In this document: one piece after another, positions 1 through 10,171 of the stretch
Position numbering within the stretch: position 1 is the stretch's first letter
How the letters are laid out: the number at the start of each line of letters is the position of its first letter
Made by a program: the position numbers and the translations under genes
Assembly (NCBI GenBank): GCA_020746835.1
Contig: JAGPNK010000018.1
Coordinates: 372,001 to 436,000 of the forward strand
Direction of reading: 5' to 3'
Length of the DNA stretch: 64,000 nucleotides
Source: Stachybotrys elegans
Lineage: Eukaryota; Ascomycota; Sordariomycetes; Hypocreales; Stachybotryaceae
The notes under the pieces: generated by a model
Databases searched by the model: none
What the model was told of the DNA's origin: nothing
The model's input: only the letters and a program-made list of their open reading frames with translations

Positions 1-609
1 CAGTCAAAGTGCGCGCATTACAAACTGTTGTGTTGGTGATATTCTGTTGGTGATATTGTGTTGGCTACCAGGGCCCTCAAGGACCCGACCCCAGCAGTGC
101 TGTCTTACTGGCTTCTTTCCCTTGGTCGGCCCAAGTATGGGCCTGCATCGTATCGTATGCAGGCCAATTCAGCACCAACAATCTAGATTGCACACGCGTC
201 GCCCATCGCCAATACTGACATTACAGATGTCACTTAAGTGGCGTGGCGGTTCCCTTTCGACGCCAATACCGTGATCACTATAGCATATTTCCACTACCTG
301 CACCAGAAATGTTACTATCCACGTCGGTTCAACGGCATGCCTGTACCATCAACAGATACAATAACAGCGGAATGCGGTTGGTTCTCTCGCATTAATGTCA
401 GCCTACGGGTCGACCTGTATGCAGTGTGACGGCCCCCACTGGAGGTGCAGTAAGATGCTCAGGGAGCGAGCCAACATTCTTCCAAATAGGTACTTCTTTC
501 TTCGTGTCCCATTCCTGGAGCTGCTGCATGCTCCTCTCCTCACACCATCCCACACCATTTCCCTTTCCATTTCGTCCACCTGACGCTTGTCCACTTCCCA
601 GAGAAGCCC
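1..609. other. Window edge and upstream region of the first P450, no gene seen
   Basis: No reading frame here has coding character. A short direct repeat of about 14 bp (TGTTGGTGATATT type) occurs in two to three imperfect copies at 31-64. The stretch from about 500 to 609 is pyrimidine-rich and leads into the P450 start codon, as is usual for fungal core promoters. No clear TATA element was found. Confidence 0.4.
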
Positions 610-2351
610 ATGGACCTTTCCACAATGATCCCATTGGCGTCATTTACGTCAATGAGTCAATTCGCAGTGATATGCACCACAACCGCCGCACTGTGGCTTG
701 GGTGGAGGCTATGGAGCTTCACACTACGGCCGATGTTGCACCCCGAACTCCCAAAGAGATACCCATATCTGATTCCCGGTGTGTATATATTGCGTCCAAA
801 TGTAGATGCTGTATCCAGATGTCTAACATGTATCATCTCCAGTTGCTGGTCACATCAGAGGCATGGTCAGGCACACCAGCAACGTCTTTACACAGGGGAA
901 GTAAGTCAGGCTATACATAACAACCATCTCATGATTACATGACACAAGGCCTAATGGAGAATGTACGCTGAGATTATTCTAGAAAGTATTTCGGCAAGAC
1001 CCGCGAGATTTTCAGTCTGGTCGTCATGGGAGAGGAATTGTACATTGTGACCAATCCCTCCGATATCCAAGAGGTTTTCAAGCACGCCACAAGCCTTGAC
1101 CACGATGCCATGGCCGCGGACATTCTCATCGACATGGGAGTGACAAAGTCTACTGTTGTTCGCATATTCGAGCCTATCTATCGATCGAAAAACTATATTC
1201 AGGCGACACATGATGACTTCCGGGCCCAGCTACATCCAGGACCTAGGCTTGACAAGCTTCAAGCCGACTTCCTTGCCCATATTGACAAATCTCTCCGCTA
1301 CGATGCTGTCAAGGGGCCCATGGTCAAATCGTCGCCCACGGGCAGCAAGATCATCTCACTATGGGAGTGGTGTGGGCAAGTCCTTGTTGACTCTGCGATT
1401 GAGGCCTTCTTCAGTGGGTCGCTCTATGAAGCCAACCCCGATATGCTCCAAGACTTTTTCACGTTTGACGAGGAGAGCTGGAAGCTGCCCTATAGGCTGC
1501 CCCGCTTTGCTGCTAAAAAGATGTACTCATCAATGGACAAGTGCATCGATGCTGTTAGCAAGTGGCTAGAGTTTCCCAAGGAGAAGAGGCAGGCTTCGTG
1601 GATCGTTGACCAGATGGTCGAAGGTCTAAAGGAAGTGGAGGTTACCGATGCCCGCCAACGTGGAGCCATGGTGTTTGTCCTGTTCAGAGTGTAAGTTCGG
1701 ATTCTTCCTCCCCAAAACCAGATACTGACACGAAGAAGGGTTAATAGCAATGCCTACCGTCTTTGCTTCTGGTGTCTGGTGTATCTCCTGTTTGACCCTG
1801 AGCTCCTCAAGGGGATCAAGGAAGAGATGCAACCTGCGTGGAGTAGCGAAGGCGTGGGCAGTCTTGACATGTCATATCTTCTTGATAAATGCCCACTACT
1901 CTCTTCGTTTTATGAAGAAGTTCTACGCTTCACGGTTGACACTGTGGGAGCGCGGGTTGTCATGAAGGAGACGACAGTTGGAGGTAAAAAGCTTTCTCCT
2001 GGGAAGAAACTCCTTATGCCATTTCGTCAAGGGCACTTTGATACCGACTTTTTCGGGCCAGATGCCACCAGCTTCAACCCCAGAAGATTCTACGACAACA
2101 AAAGCCTATCTCGAAGTCCAAGCTGGAAGCCTTTCGGTGGGGGGTTGGCTTGGTGCCCCGGTCGCTTCATGGCCCGCCGTGAGGTGTACATGTTTTTGGG
2201 CATTGTGCTTTTCCGATTCGATACCAATCTATACGCACCAGATCACCGTACGCCAGTCTTCCCTGTACTGGACGATTCAATACCTTGGGGTGGTGTCCTT
2301 ACTCCCAAGCCTGGACATGATGTATTGGTAGAAATTAGGGCCAGGAATTAG
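610..2351 (+). CDS. Cytochrome P450, CYP7/CYP8-like (512 aa, 4 exons)
   Basis: Heme-thiolate protein anchored by an N-terminal hydrophobic segment (about residues 8-35). Exons fit as 610-778, 843-900, 983-1690 and 1748-2351, with phases agreeing at every junction. The ExxR motif of the K helix is seen as EEVLR, and the heme loop FGGGLAWCPGR lies near residue 447 with the cysteine ligand. The I-helix reads NAYRLCFWCL, lacking the usual (A/G)Gx(D/E)T(T/S). That pattern resembles CYP7/CYP8 proteins, which include sterol hydroxylases and the peroxide isomerase prostacyclin synthase. The length is normal for a microsomal P450. The substrate is unknown. A second P450 of the same type lies at 24881-26603. 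The 3' end shares about 70 bp with 9668-9737. Confidence is high for the family and moderate for exon 2, which is only 58 bp. Confidence 0.88.
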
Positions 2352-2445
2352 CTTCTCGTCGAATCCAGAGCATTGCATTTTGAACGGACTGCTGCCGCCT
2401 ACTTGAAATCCAGAGGATCCTGTTTAATAAGTTCTTGCATCAGCG

Positions 2446-2618
2446 GAATGCGCCGTCGGATTTCAGGCAGTAAGTCTCTTCATATTCCTGCCCGCACGTG
2501 GACAAGGCTAACCCTGTCTCGCAGACTATCTTCAATTCTCGCACAACGAACCCAAGGTCAACCCTGGATTGCAGCTGACCTTGACACCAACACCAACAGC
2601 GTGACTGTGGTTATTTGA
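2446..2618 (+). pseudogene. Relic of the last intron and last exon of a lectin-fusion gene
   Basis: The plus strand matches the 3' end of the lectin-fusion gene at 17394-19625 (minus). Both have a ...CCGT.GGA.T.CA.G stretch before a GTAAGT donor (here 2470), a short intron ending in CAG (2524), and a final exon with the same phase. The exon encodes YLQFSHNEPKVNPGLQLT, against YLEFSHNEPKINAGLQVT in the intact gene. One T is missing at about 2581-2582 (ACCTTGAC here, ACGTTTGAC there), so the rest (DTNTNSVTVVI, then stop) is out of frame. No upstream domains were found, so this is a truncated, frameshifted duplicate next to the P450 3' end. Confidence 0.75.
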
Positions 2619-2737
2619 ACGGTATGGGGAATACTGAGGGGTCTGAATGACAGCGAGGCATGCACCGTTGACATAACGAGGAATGTAGGAAGTAGGCTAT
2701 GTAAATGAGATTGAACATGACTTCCCGCACTCCCAGA

Positions 2738-5700
2738 CTATTGAACCGTGTCCCATTCAGCAGCCAGTTGGAAAATCTGCATCCACGTGCCAGACGAGCC
2801 AGCCATTGCGAAGCCATTGTTCATTTGTTGAAACGACTCGGCGCTCTTGGCACCGTTCTCCGTCTCGTGCCAGCCAATCTGCGTGTTACCGTGGAGGTAG
2901 CCGTCCGTATTACCGGAGATTGTGTCTATGCTCGAGGCGCCCTGGTACATGAGGCCCGCCATTCCCAGGCTCATGGCGTTCATCATCTGCATCTCCTGCA
3001 TCGCACGCAGCATCTTGATCTGCGGCACCGTCCGGGCGTAGACTTCGTGGCGGCGTCGAGAGAACTCCAACAGCTCCGATACATCATTCTTGGCGCGGGC
3101 CTCGGCGTACTTTTGTCGCATCCGCGGCGAGTACATGCAGCACATTCGAAGATCCTTGATCTGCTCGTTTTGAACTTCCATCTTTGACACGAGACTGTCA
3201 GGTGCCCGATTGACCTTTGTCGGTGCTGAAGCCGTAGGGTCCCCTCTGGTCGTCATGCTGTTTTCGATGCTGGCATTGCTGTTATCGTCTTCGAAGCACA
3301 CGTCTTGGTAGCATTCGGGGCATATGAGGCAGTCGTGCCAACCATACCACCGGCGGTCAGGGACGTGTTCGTCTCGAGCACACACCGGAATACTGATGTA
3401 CTTGCGAACAAACCCCTCGTATATCGACCAGTTGCCCACCAAGCTTGCCTCGTTGAGCTTCAGAGCGAACTGCATGTATCGGGCACTCGAGCTGTTGAAC
3501 CGACACAGGTAGTTCGTCTCACTACCAGAGATGGACGCTTCTTCCAAGAACCTTGCCATGTCGTAAGGCTCAAAGACCCCAGAGAAGCAGGCTTGGCAGA
3601 TGCCGTACTCGTCGCAGCCTCCGATGAAATTGTACCATTTACCCTTCGAAATACCCTGAGGCGTGCATGAGGGGCTCTGCAGAATAGCCTTTGCTGCTTT
3701 GCAAAATATACCGATATCTTGACGCTTCACGGCAGCGATCAAAGCTTCGAGGACTGAGTCGACCTTGGCATCACTGAGAATTGTGTTAGTTTCGCGTCTA
3801 GGCTGAAGTGGGCACTTTCAACTCACCATGTCCATGCTGTAGGCGCACCCTCTCGATATCCAAGTGCTTGATCCATCCACTCCGACCCCGTTTTGGTGTA
3901 ACCTGTGGTTATGTATTCGAATTCGGCCTCAAGAGGCGTCCATGGCACTTGATCAAAGTAACAGACCTCGCAAATCACAAGCCCCTCAACATGCTGGCGT
4001 GGACGCACCCATTGTCTGCTCGCCGATTCAACAACCTTGCCTTCGCACTTGGGGAGTTGGAACCTCTTGGTCGCTTTGTCAACCCATTCCATGAAGGGCA
4101 TATTGTTTCGAGAAAAGACATTGAATGAGCGATAGATGTACCCTAGGCTCATGTCGCACACCCACGTGTCATTTTCTCCCTGAGGTTTGTCGGAGTAGCG
4201 TGTATCGCGAGGAATAAACTCTTTGTTGTAGAGAGGGCTTGCCAGGACGAAGCCCTCGTAGCAGGCTTCACAAGAAACGAAGTTGACCATGATGTCGTTG
4301 GTATCACGATCAATGATGAACCATTTGGTCTTACTACTGCCTTTGACTCCTTGAGGCCCCGCGCAATCTGTCATGGCCAGTCGTCGTATGAAGTAATCCT
4401 TTAGAGGCTGCAGGTCGCCTGTCGCTTGGCACTGGGGAAGCAGGACTTTCGTAATCCGCGGCACATTAAATCGACATCGCCCTGAAGGCTTTAGAGACAG
4501 CTCAAAAGCATTCGATAGATTCGTACGGGCTATGAATCGATCATGACAGCGGGTGCAGATGAGGAAATCCGGTACATCTATCGGATGATACCAGCCCGTC
4601 TCAAACGGTGTGTCTCGCACCGACCCAGGGCAATCCCAGATGACAGGATTGGACTGGCCATTGGTGGCAAAGGTAAGAGGCGGCCGACGCCAGGCATCAT
4701 CGTCTATCCAGTTCTGGTTCTGCACTGGATGCTTCATATGGCTGTCGACTTTTGCACCCACGTCTTGCACCTGAAGATTATTCAGGCTTGAGATGACATT
4801 GTTCAAAACGCCGAGGACGGAGGTTCTCCGCGATCCACGTGCTGGCTGAGACTCGGCTGGCTGACCCTGGTGCGGCGACAACATAGAGGGAGCCAGTGAG
4901 TTATGAATTTCAGGAGCAGCGCTGACACCGATTGTAGGTTGAGGTTGCCCCCCAAAGTTGGGTAGCAGAACCTGGGTATTTGGAGGTACATTTCCACCGG
5001 CAACGGGATTTGATTGGTAGAGCGAGTTATGCTGAAAGCCTTGCGTGTTGTCGTGTAGGTGGTCTGCCTTGCCACTCTCAAGAGCAGCGTGAGGACGCTC
5101 GATGGGTTGTGTGTATCTAGGCTCGATGGGCTGTGTGTATCTGGGCTCTATTGGAAGAGTGTATCTGGGCTCTGGTGGATGGCTGTATCGGGGTTCTATG
5201 GGAAGCGTGTATCGAGGCTCTATAGGCAAGGTATACCTTGGTACAATATTCTGGGTGTGATCGCCAACTGGAGGCGGGCTGGTGTAGGCTGGCTGATATT
5301 GCGGTTGTCCATGGCCTAAGCTCGGATGTCCAGGCACAGTCGACGCTGCAAAATGATGCTGAGTGTCAACATGCAGTGGGCTCGCTGGACTAGCCACCAC
5401 AGGAGAATTCGTGCTTTGCGGGTATTGGCCGTATAGTAGTTGTCCGTTTGAGTGAACGGGTTGCCCCTGCTGTGGTCCGGTTGTGTTGTAGTAGTCCTGG
5501 TTAGACCCTCCGAGCACCGGCTTTCTGTTGACCCCGACATCTGCATCGGGACTCTGGTGAGAGGCTGGCGATGGAGTCGGCTTTGTATCGTTCATCACTC
5601 CAGTGTTGCTCTCTGGAGGGTTCTGAGGACTACTGGTTGAGACTGGTTTCCTCTTCACCACTGGTGCCGCTGCATGCTGATTGTTCGGCTCTTGGGGCGG

Positions 5701-6453
5701 CGAATAATAGCTCTGTTGTTGCACTAAGTGATGTTGTGGATGACTGTATGGATCCGGATAAGTTGATTGTGCTTTCCACGTCTCCTGCGAGCTAGCCGCG
5801 GGATCATTTGGCGGTGCGTGCAAACCTGACGGTGGATATTGTAACTGAACAGCTTGTGTTCCGAATGGCTGCGGCCCTGGTGACCCTTGCGACCCCGTTG
5901 GCGGATGGTGTTGCGACTGCTGATCCGATGGATAGTAGTACTGTTGTTGTTGCTGCTGCTGTTGCTGGTAATTGCCATAATTCTGCGGTTGTTGTTGCTG
6001 CTGGTAATTGTCATACTGCTGTGGTTGTGGCTGTGGCTGCTGGTAGTGGTTGTACTGTTGTGGTTGTGGTTGTGGTTGCGGCGACTGCTGCTGCTGCTGC
6101 GGCGGCGGCTGTGACTGTGACTGCTGCGAGAAGTTCATCACTTGATTGAGCAGTGGATTATTCACGGCAGCCAGAGCGCGATCCCTTGCCATAGTCTTAA
6201 TGTTAGAAGCCAGAGCGCCATCCTTTGTCATGGTCTTGATGTTGGAAGCGACCTTTGAGGTTACGCTTCGGGCAAGACCTCGGAAAGAAGTCGAACTCAG
6301 CCCTGGAGTGATCGGCGGTGGCTGCATCTGGGGGCCGCCACCGTATCCCGTCATTGTCGGAGCCTGTGGAGGGGGTGCCGATGCCCCTACGAGGGGTTGG
6401 CCGGGAGGCGGGGGAAAGTATCCGTAAGGGTTTCTGGGGTCACGGTAGTCCAT
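2738..6453 (-). CDS. Large orphan protein: Q/P-rich N-terminus, Cys-x2-Cys C-terminal half (1220 aa)
   Basis: Two exons, 3827-6453 and 2738-3773, join in phase across a 53 bp intron (GTGAGT...TCAG). Residues 1 to about 560 are low complexity. They contain a proline-rich start, a poly-Gln/Pro-Gln tract around residues 110-180 and a tandem RYTLPIEP repeat around residues 405-450. The second half looks folded and carries five Cys-x2-Cys pairs: LICTRCHDRF, SCEACYEGF, VICEVCYFD, GICQACFSG and LICPECYQD. Such pairs suggest metal-binding knuckles. The last third contains a basic helical segment and a Met/Gln-rich tail. I do not recognise a named domain. It may be a conserved fungal hypothetical whose N-terminus acts as a disordered scaffold. 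The start at 6453 is the first ATG before the Pro-rich region. Expression and location cannot be read from the sequence. Confidence 0.8.
5101..5240 (-). repeat. 24-bp in-frame tandem repeat (RYTLPIEP)
   Basis: About six imperfect copies of a 24 bp unit inside the orphan gene encode EPRYTLPI-type octapeptides (variants RYSHPPEP and RYTQPIEP). The unit keeps the frame, so copy-number change alters protein length only. Confidence 0.9.
5930..6115 (-). repeat. Poly-Gln / Pro-Gln low-complexity coding tract
   Basis: CAG/CAA-type triplets (plus strand TTG/CTG runs) encode several glutamine runs mixed with proline, tyrosine and asparagine. It looks like a slippage-prone, prion-like Q/N/Y-rich segment of the orphan protein. 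Confidence 0.85.
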
Positions 6454-7925
6454 GATGTATTGGGTCGCGCAGACTGAGAGTACGAGAAGCCAAGAGTATG
6501 TTGTTGGAACATGATGTCAAAAGGCTCGGCGCGCTTATTATGAGGGCCTGTTGCAGCCTAATCGTTATCCCGAGATGAGACCATCCACACGTCAATGCTT
6601 ATTCTGCCTCGCGTGAATGAAATGGTGGAGTGGCTGGGTCAAAGAGCAGGGGTCACGTTCAGCTCTCCAAGTCTAGACCGTCTTAGACCGCGAATGTCGG
6701 TTCAAGAAGCCAATAGCAAAGCTCCTCGTGTTCGCCCCGCATTCTTCATGCATGTGTCGAGGCAGGCAGTCTCAGCCTCACCGAGGGTCTCACAAGTGTC
6801 CGCGATGCCAGTGCGAAGGAATGTCCCGCATCGTTGACACAGATAAGGCCATGTTTACTCAGACCTGCACATTCCGATAAGAGTGGATGTTTCGCATGTC
6901 GACATGGAGGTGAGCGATCTCAGCGTCTTCAAGTGCCTACCATCCTCTTCACCGTGGGCGATACGTCTTGAACTAGTTGTAGGCCGAGATTAAGCGCGTC
7001 TTTTACTGAATTTCCGTGCAGATTATTCCGCACCAGTTGGTTACCCTATACGTAAGAAGAGCTTGATCATGGCCTCGTTGTTTCCCCCTCCTGCTTAACA
7101 CTCCTTTGCATATCGGAGCATTACCAACTAGGGCCACCCTTTCTGTCTATCCCGTCGGTCAGGTTTCCATGGACTTGCGTTATTACTTCTAAAATATTGT
7201 AACCATAACTTGAGCATGGAGCCTGCTGACCAGGTTACCCTGCCAGTCTTGTCTTATACCAAGTTACAGCATCATGATGGCGTGGGAGATAATGACCCTT
7301 CGTCGCGAGAAAAGTTCACAGTGAACACGAAAAGAGTTTCGAGTTAAAGCATGGGAGAGAAGGAAAGGGTAGAGAAAATGGGGAGATTATCGCCATGGAA
7401 TTTACACCGTAAAGTCCGAAGAAACACTAAGCAGAGGGCATGGTATAAGGGGAAGGATTTGTCAGATACAGTGAAGCTATTCCAAATTCATCAATTGGTT
7501 CCACAGGCGAATTTCACCACAACGCACTCAGCCTCCTCAGGTTATGGTTTGCAGCCCTCATTGACCTGCTCGCAACCTTCACCGACATAGCCCTACAGCC
7601 CTCGCTGACCTAGGCTCCAGTCCTTATCAACAGAGGACTTGCAGCCATCACCAACCTAGCCTTCACAGCCCTTAGCGCATCCCATAAAACCAGGGTGAGT
7701 CTCACAGTAGTCAATCATCTAAATAGGAAATAAAACGCGACAAGTGGCTGCCAAACACAGCCTTCGCAAGGCTATAGTAAATTTCACTGGGTGGACCTTA
7801 CACCAGGATTTCTCTATATCTGAGGATTCTCGCCAAGTCATTCTTGGTAGTCACCGAAGCATGGTATGTTCAAGGAACCCTTGACTGACCAATCACCATT
7901 TGTCATCGCTCATGGGGTAGTATTG

Positions 7926-7957
7926 AAGGCCTCCGGAATCTTTAATCCGGAGGCCTT
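7926..7957. repeat. Perfect 12-bp inverted repeat with 8-nt loop
   Basis: AAGGCCTCCGGA at 7926-7937 and TCCGGAGGCCTT at 7946-7957 are perfect reverse complements around the loop ATCTTTAA. The GC-rich stem sits in AT-rich DNA about 125 bp before the serine hydrolase start codon. Confidence 0.85.
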
Positions 7958-8021
7958 TCGGAACATGCTTCATTGGGGTAAATAATGTGTATGCCAGGCA
8001 CACCTCACCCAGCAATACGGG

Positions 8022-8027
8022 TATAAA
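8022..8027 (+). promoter_or_regulatory. TATA box of the serine hydrolase gene
   Basis: TATAAA occurs 56 bp before the start codon at 8083, a usual spacing for a fungal core promoter. The sequence between is A/C-rich. Confidence 0.55.
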
Positions 8028-8082
8028 ATGCAGATGTCCTTCGTGGTAAAACCTCAGTCAACTCAAGCAGCCTATGCTCAAC

Positions 8083-9389
8083 ATGTCTGTTCTCGATCGC
8101 ATTCTTTCCTCCCACGTGGTGGGAGCCAATGAAACTGAAGCCTATGGCTCGCTCATAGGGGTTGGATTCCAAGTGTACGATGCGAATGGTATGTTGAAAA
8201 CAGAAATAGAGACGTGACTGCAACTGACAATAAGACAACTAGGCCTTTTGTATTCGGGGGCAGCTGGCCGTCAAGGCTTCGACACCGCCTCGCCTCTCTA
8301 TACTACGGACACTGTGCAATGGATCGCATCACTGACGAAACTCATCACGGCCGTGGCACTCCTGCAGCTAGTCGATCGAGGTCTGATTGGTCTCCGAGAG
8401 GACCTACGCCCTCGCTTTTCCGAATTTTCGTCTGCCCAGATTCTCTCTGGATTCTGGCCTAACGGGACTGCCATCCTCGTTGACAACACGGAGCCTTTGA
8501 CTCTTCGGTAAGCCATCTAAACCCATTGTGCCATAATAACCGCTAACAATGGTTGAGACATCTTCTGACTCACACCTCTGGCTACGCCTATGATCTCTGG
8601 AACGAACCGCTTATTCGCTGGTCCGCATCCATCAACCGCACAGAAAACTCGTTTTCGTGGTCTAGAGAAGGGTTCAGGACTCCTCTTCTCTTTGCGCCTG
8701 GAGAGAGTTGGACGTATAGCACGGGTCTTGACTGGGCTGGTTATGTTCTGGAAGAAATTACTGGACAAAGCCAAGAGGAATACCTGCAGGAAAACATCTT
8801 CAAGCCCCTCGGGATGTCATCTACCTCGTACAACCTTTCGACAATCCCCAATGTTGCGGAGAGGTTTGCGGACTGGGCTATTGCATCGCCTGATGATGAA
8901 AACCACCTGATTCCAGAAAGCGCCAGCTTCCTCGTCCCACAGGGAGAATTTTCCATGTACAGCGGCGGTTCGGGGATCTACAGCACTGCCGCAGACTACG
9001 CCAAGTTTCTTCAGGCGGTTTTGCGCGGAGACCTATTATCCGAGTCCACCTCCAAGCTCGTCTTTCAGCCGCAGCTTACATGTTCCGAGCGCACAGGTCT
9101 GTCCAATGCAAGCGCTGGCGACTTGTGGGAGATTTTAGTTCCCGACATCTACCCTCCTGGTGCTCCCTTGGACTATGGCTTGTCTGGCGTCATCAACTTG
9201 ATCGACTCGCCGAGGCGGCGAAAAGCTGGGAGCTTGTCTTGGAGCGGCGCTGCCAACAGCAGATGGTGGATTGATCCGGAGACTGGAATTGCGGCTGTTA
9301 TGACTACACAGGTCGAGCCAAACAACCACCCGCTGCCTCGGGAGCTCTGGAGACAGCTTGAACTTGCAGTGTATAAGGAATTAGTTTAA
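8083..9389 (+). CDS. Beta-lactamase-family serine hydrolase / transesterase (400 aa)
   Basis: Three exons, 8083-8188, 8243-8507 and 8558-9389, join in phase. The fold family (class C beta-lactamase, DD-peptidase, LovD-type acyltransferase) is shown by the S-x-x-K motif ASLTK (Ser65, Lys68). A WTYSTGLDW segment supplies the second-motif tyrosine (Tyr177), although the usual YxN asparagine is not present. HLLTHTSGYAYD and IFKPLGMSSTSY are landmark strings of the family, and the late GAANSRWW stretch matches the glycine-rich third motif region. There is no signal peptide, so the enzyme is probably cytosolic. Relatives hydrolyse esters or amides or transfer acyl groups in secondary metabolism, but no polyketide synthase or NRPS is adjacent. 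The substrate cannot be assigned. Confidence 0.88.
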
Positions 9390-9544
9390 TTGTCCAGATT
9401 ACTTCCCTTGGCTACGCGAAAGCGCAAGCGAGGGTAGTTGCTGTATGGCTAGTTTAAATAGATTGAATCAGAACCCGGAGTAGCTTTTCTGATCCAGCCT
9501 TGAGTATGCCATGATTGGTGTTGGTGCAGAAGTTATAGCAAAAG

Positions 9545-9736
9545 CTACCAGAATCTGGCGAGCTTAACCTCTTGGCCGGGACATGGCCGGTCTGTCAAAA
9601 TACTGGTGGAGTTGGAGTTGGTATCGCTGTCCACTTCCATGGCATCGTCAACATCAGATACGATCCATTGGTAGAAATTAGGACCCAGCATGAAATCTAG
9701 GATATTGCATTTTGAAAGGGCTGCTTCTAGCTTCAT
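9545..9736 (-). pseudogene. Short coding relic sharing sequence with the first P450's 3' end
   Basis: A 63-codon frame on the minus strand reads LGPNFYQWIVSDVDDAMEVD and similar. About 70 bp at 9668-9737 match 2326-2400 with small indels: both hold TTGGTAGAAATTAGG followed by ATTGCATTTTGAA.GG.CTGCT. In the P450 the same bases on the plus strand encode the C-terminus (..LVEIR..). No intact gene surrounds the match. It is either a P450 tail fragment or part of an unrecognised mobile or duplicated unit. Confidence 0.4.
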
Positions 9737-9792
9737 AGATCTGAAGAGTATTCTTAGAACTAGGTAGATGTGATATAAATTACATCGGCCTT

Positions 9793-10020
9793 GTGTGGGA
9801 TTTCCTGTCCGTGTGCCCCAATGGGATACAGACCAGCGACTTTGAGGAGGTCCCCTCTGATGATGAAGATAATATTAGATCAATATATGAAAATTGGTTA
9901 GAAGATTCGATTGAGAAAAGGAATAGCCGATACCTGGGCTTCAGGGTGATAATGGCCTGGGAATCCAGAGGCCTTCTCTGGAGGGGCCTTTCCGCTCAAT
10001 ACATTCCCGAATGGGGTTAG
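9793..10020 (+). pseudogene. Family relic, copy A (CPNGIQTSDFEE motif)
   Basis: An open stretch of 75 codons contains CPNGIQTSDFEEVPSDDED followed by RSIYENWLEDS. Nucleotide-level relatives occur on the minus strand at about 12.6, 14.2 and 15.9 kb, so this is one of four dispersed copies. There is no convincing start or upstream exon, and it ends soon after. I do not recognise the family. It lies in opposite orientation to the other three copies. Confidence 0.5.
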
Positions 10021-10171
10021 TGAAACCAGGGGACAATATCGTCAAACTGTTCTCATTGTTCTTATTTCTTTGACAGTCATGGTATTTAATACAGTCCATC
10101 GACATTCCTTCCCACAGGTCTGTCAGGCAGCCTGTGGTTGATGCCATTGTTAGAAGAACCCTAGCCAATCA

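Larger units (their letters stand above)
6454..8082. other. 1.6-kb divergent intergenic region
   Basis: It lies between the orphan gene (minus) and the serine hydrolase (plus). No open frame has coding character. Between about 7535 and 7670 there is a decayed minisatellite of about 20-25 bp units (variants of CAGCCCTCA..TGACCT). A perfect hairpin at 7926-7957 and a TATA box at 8022 are listed separately. Confidence 0.5.
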
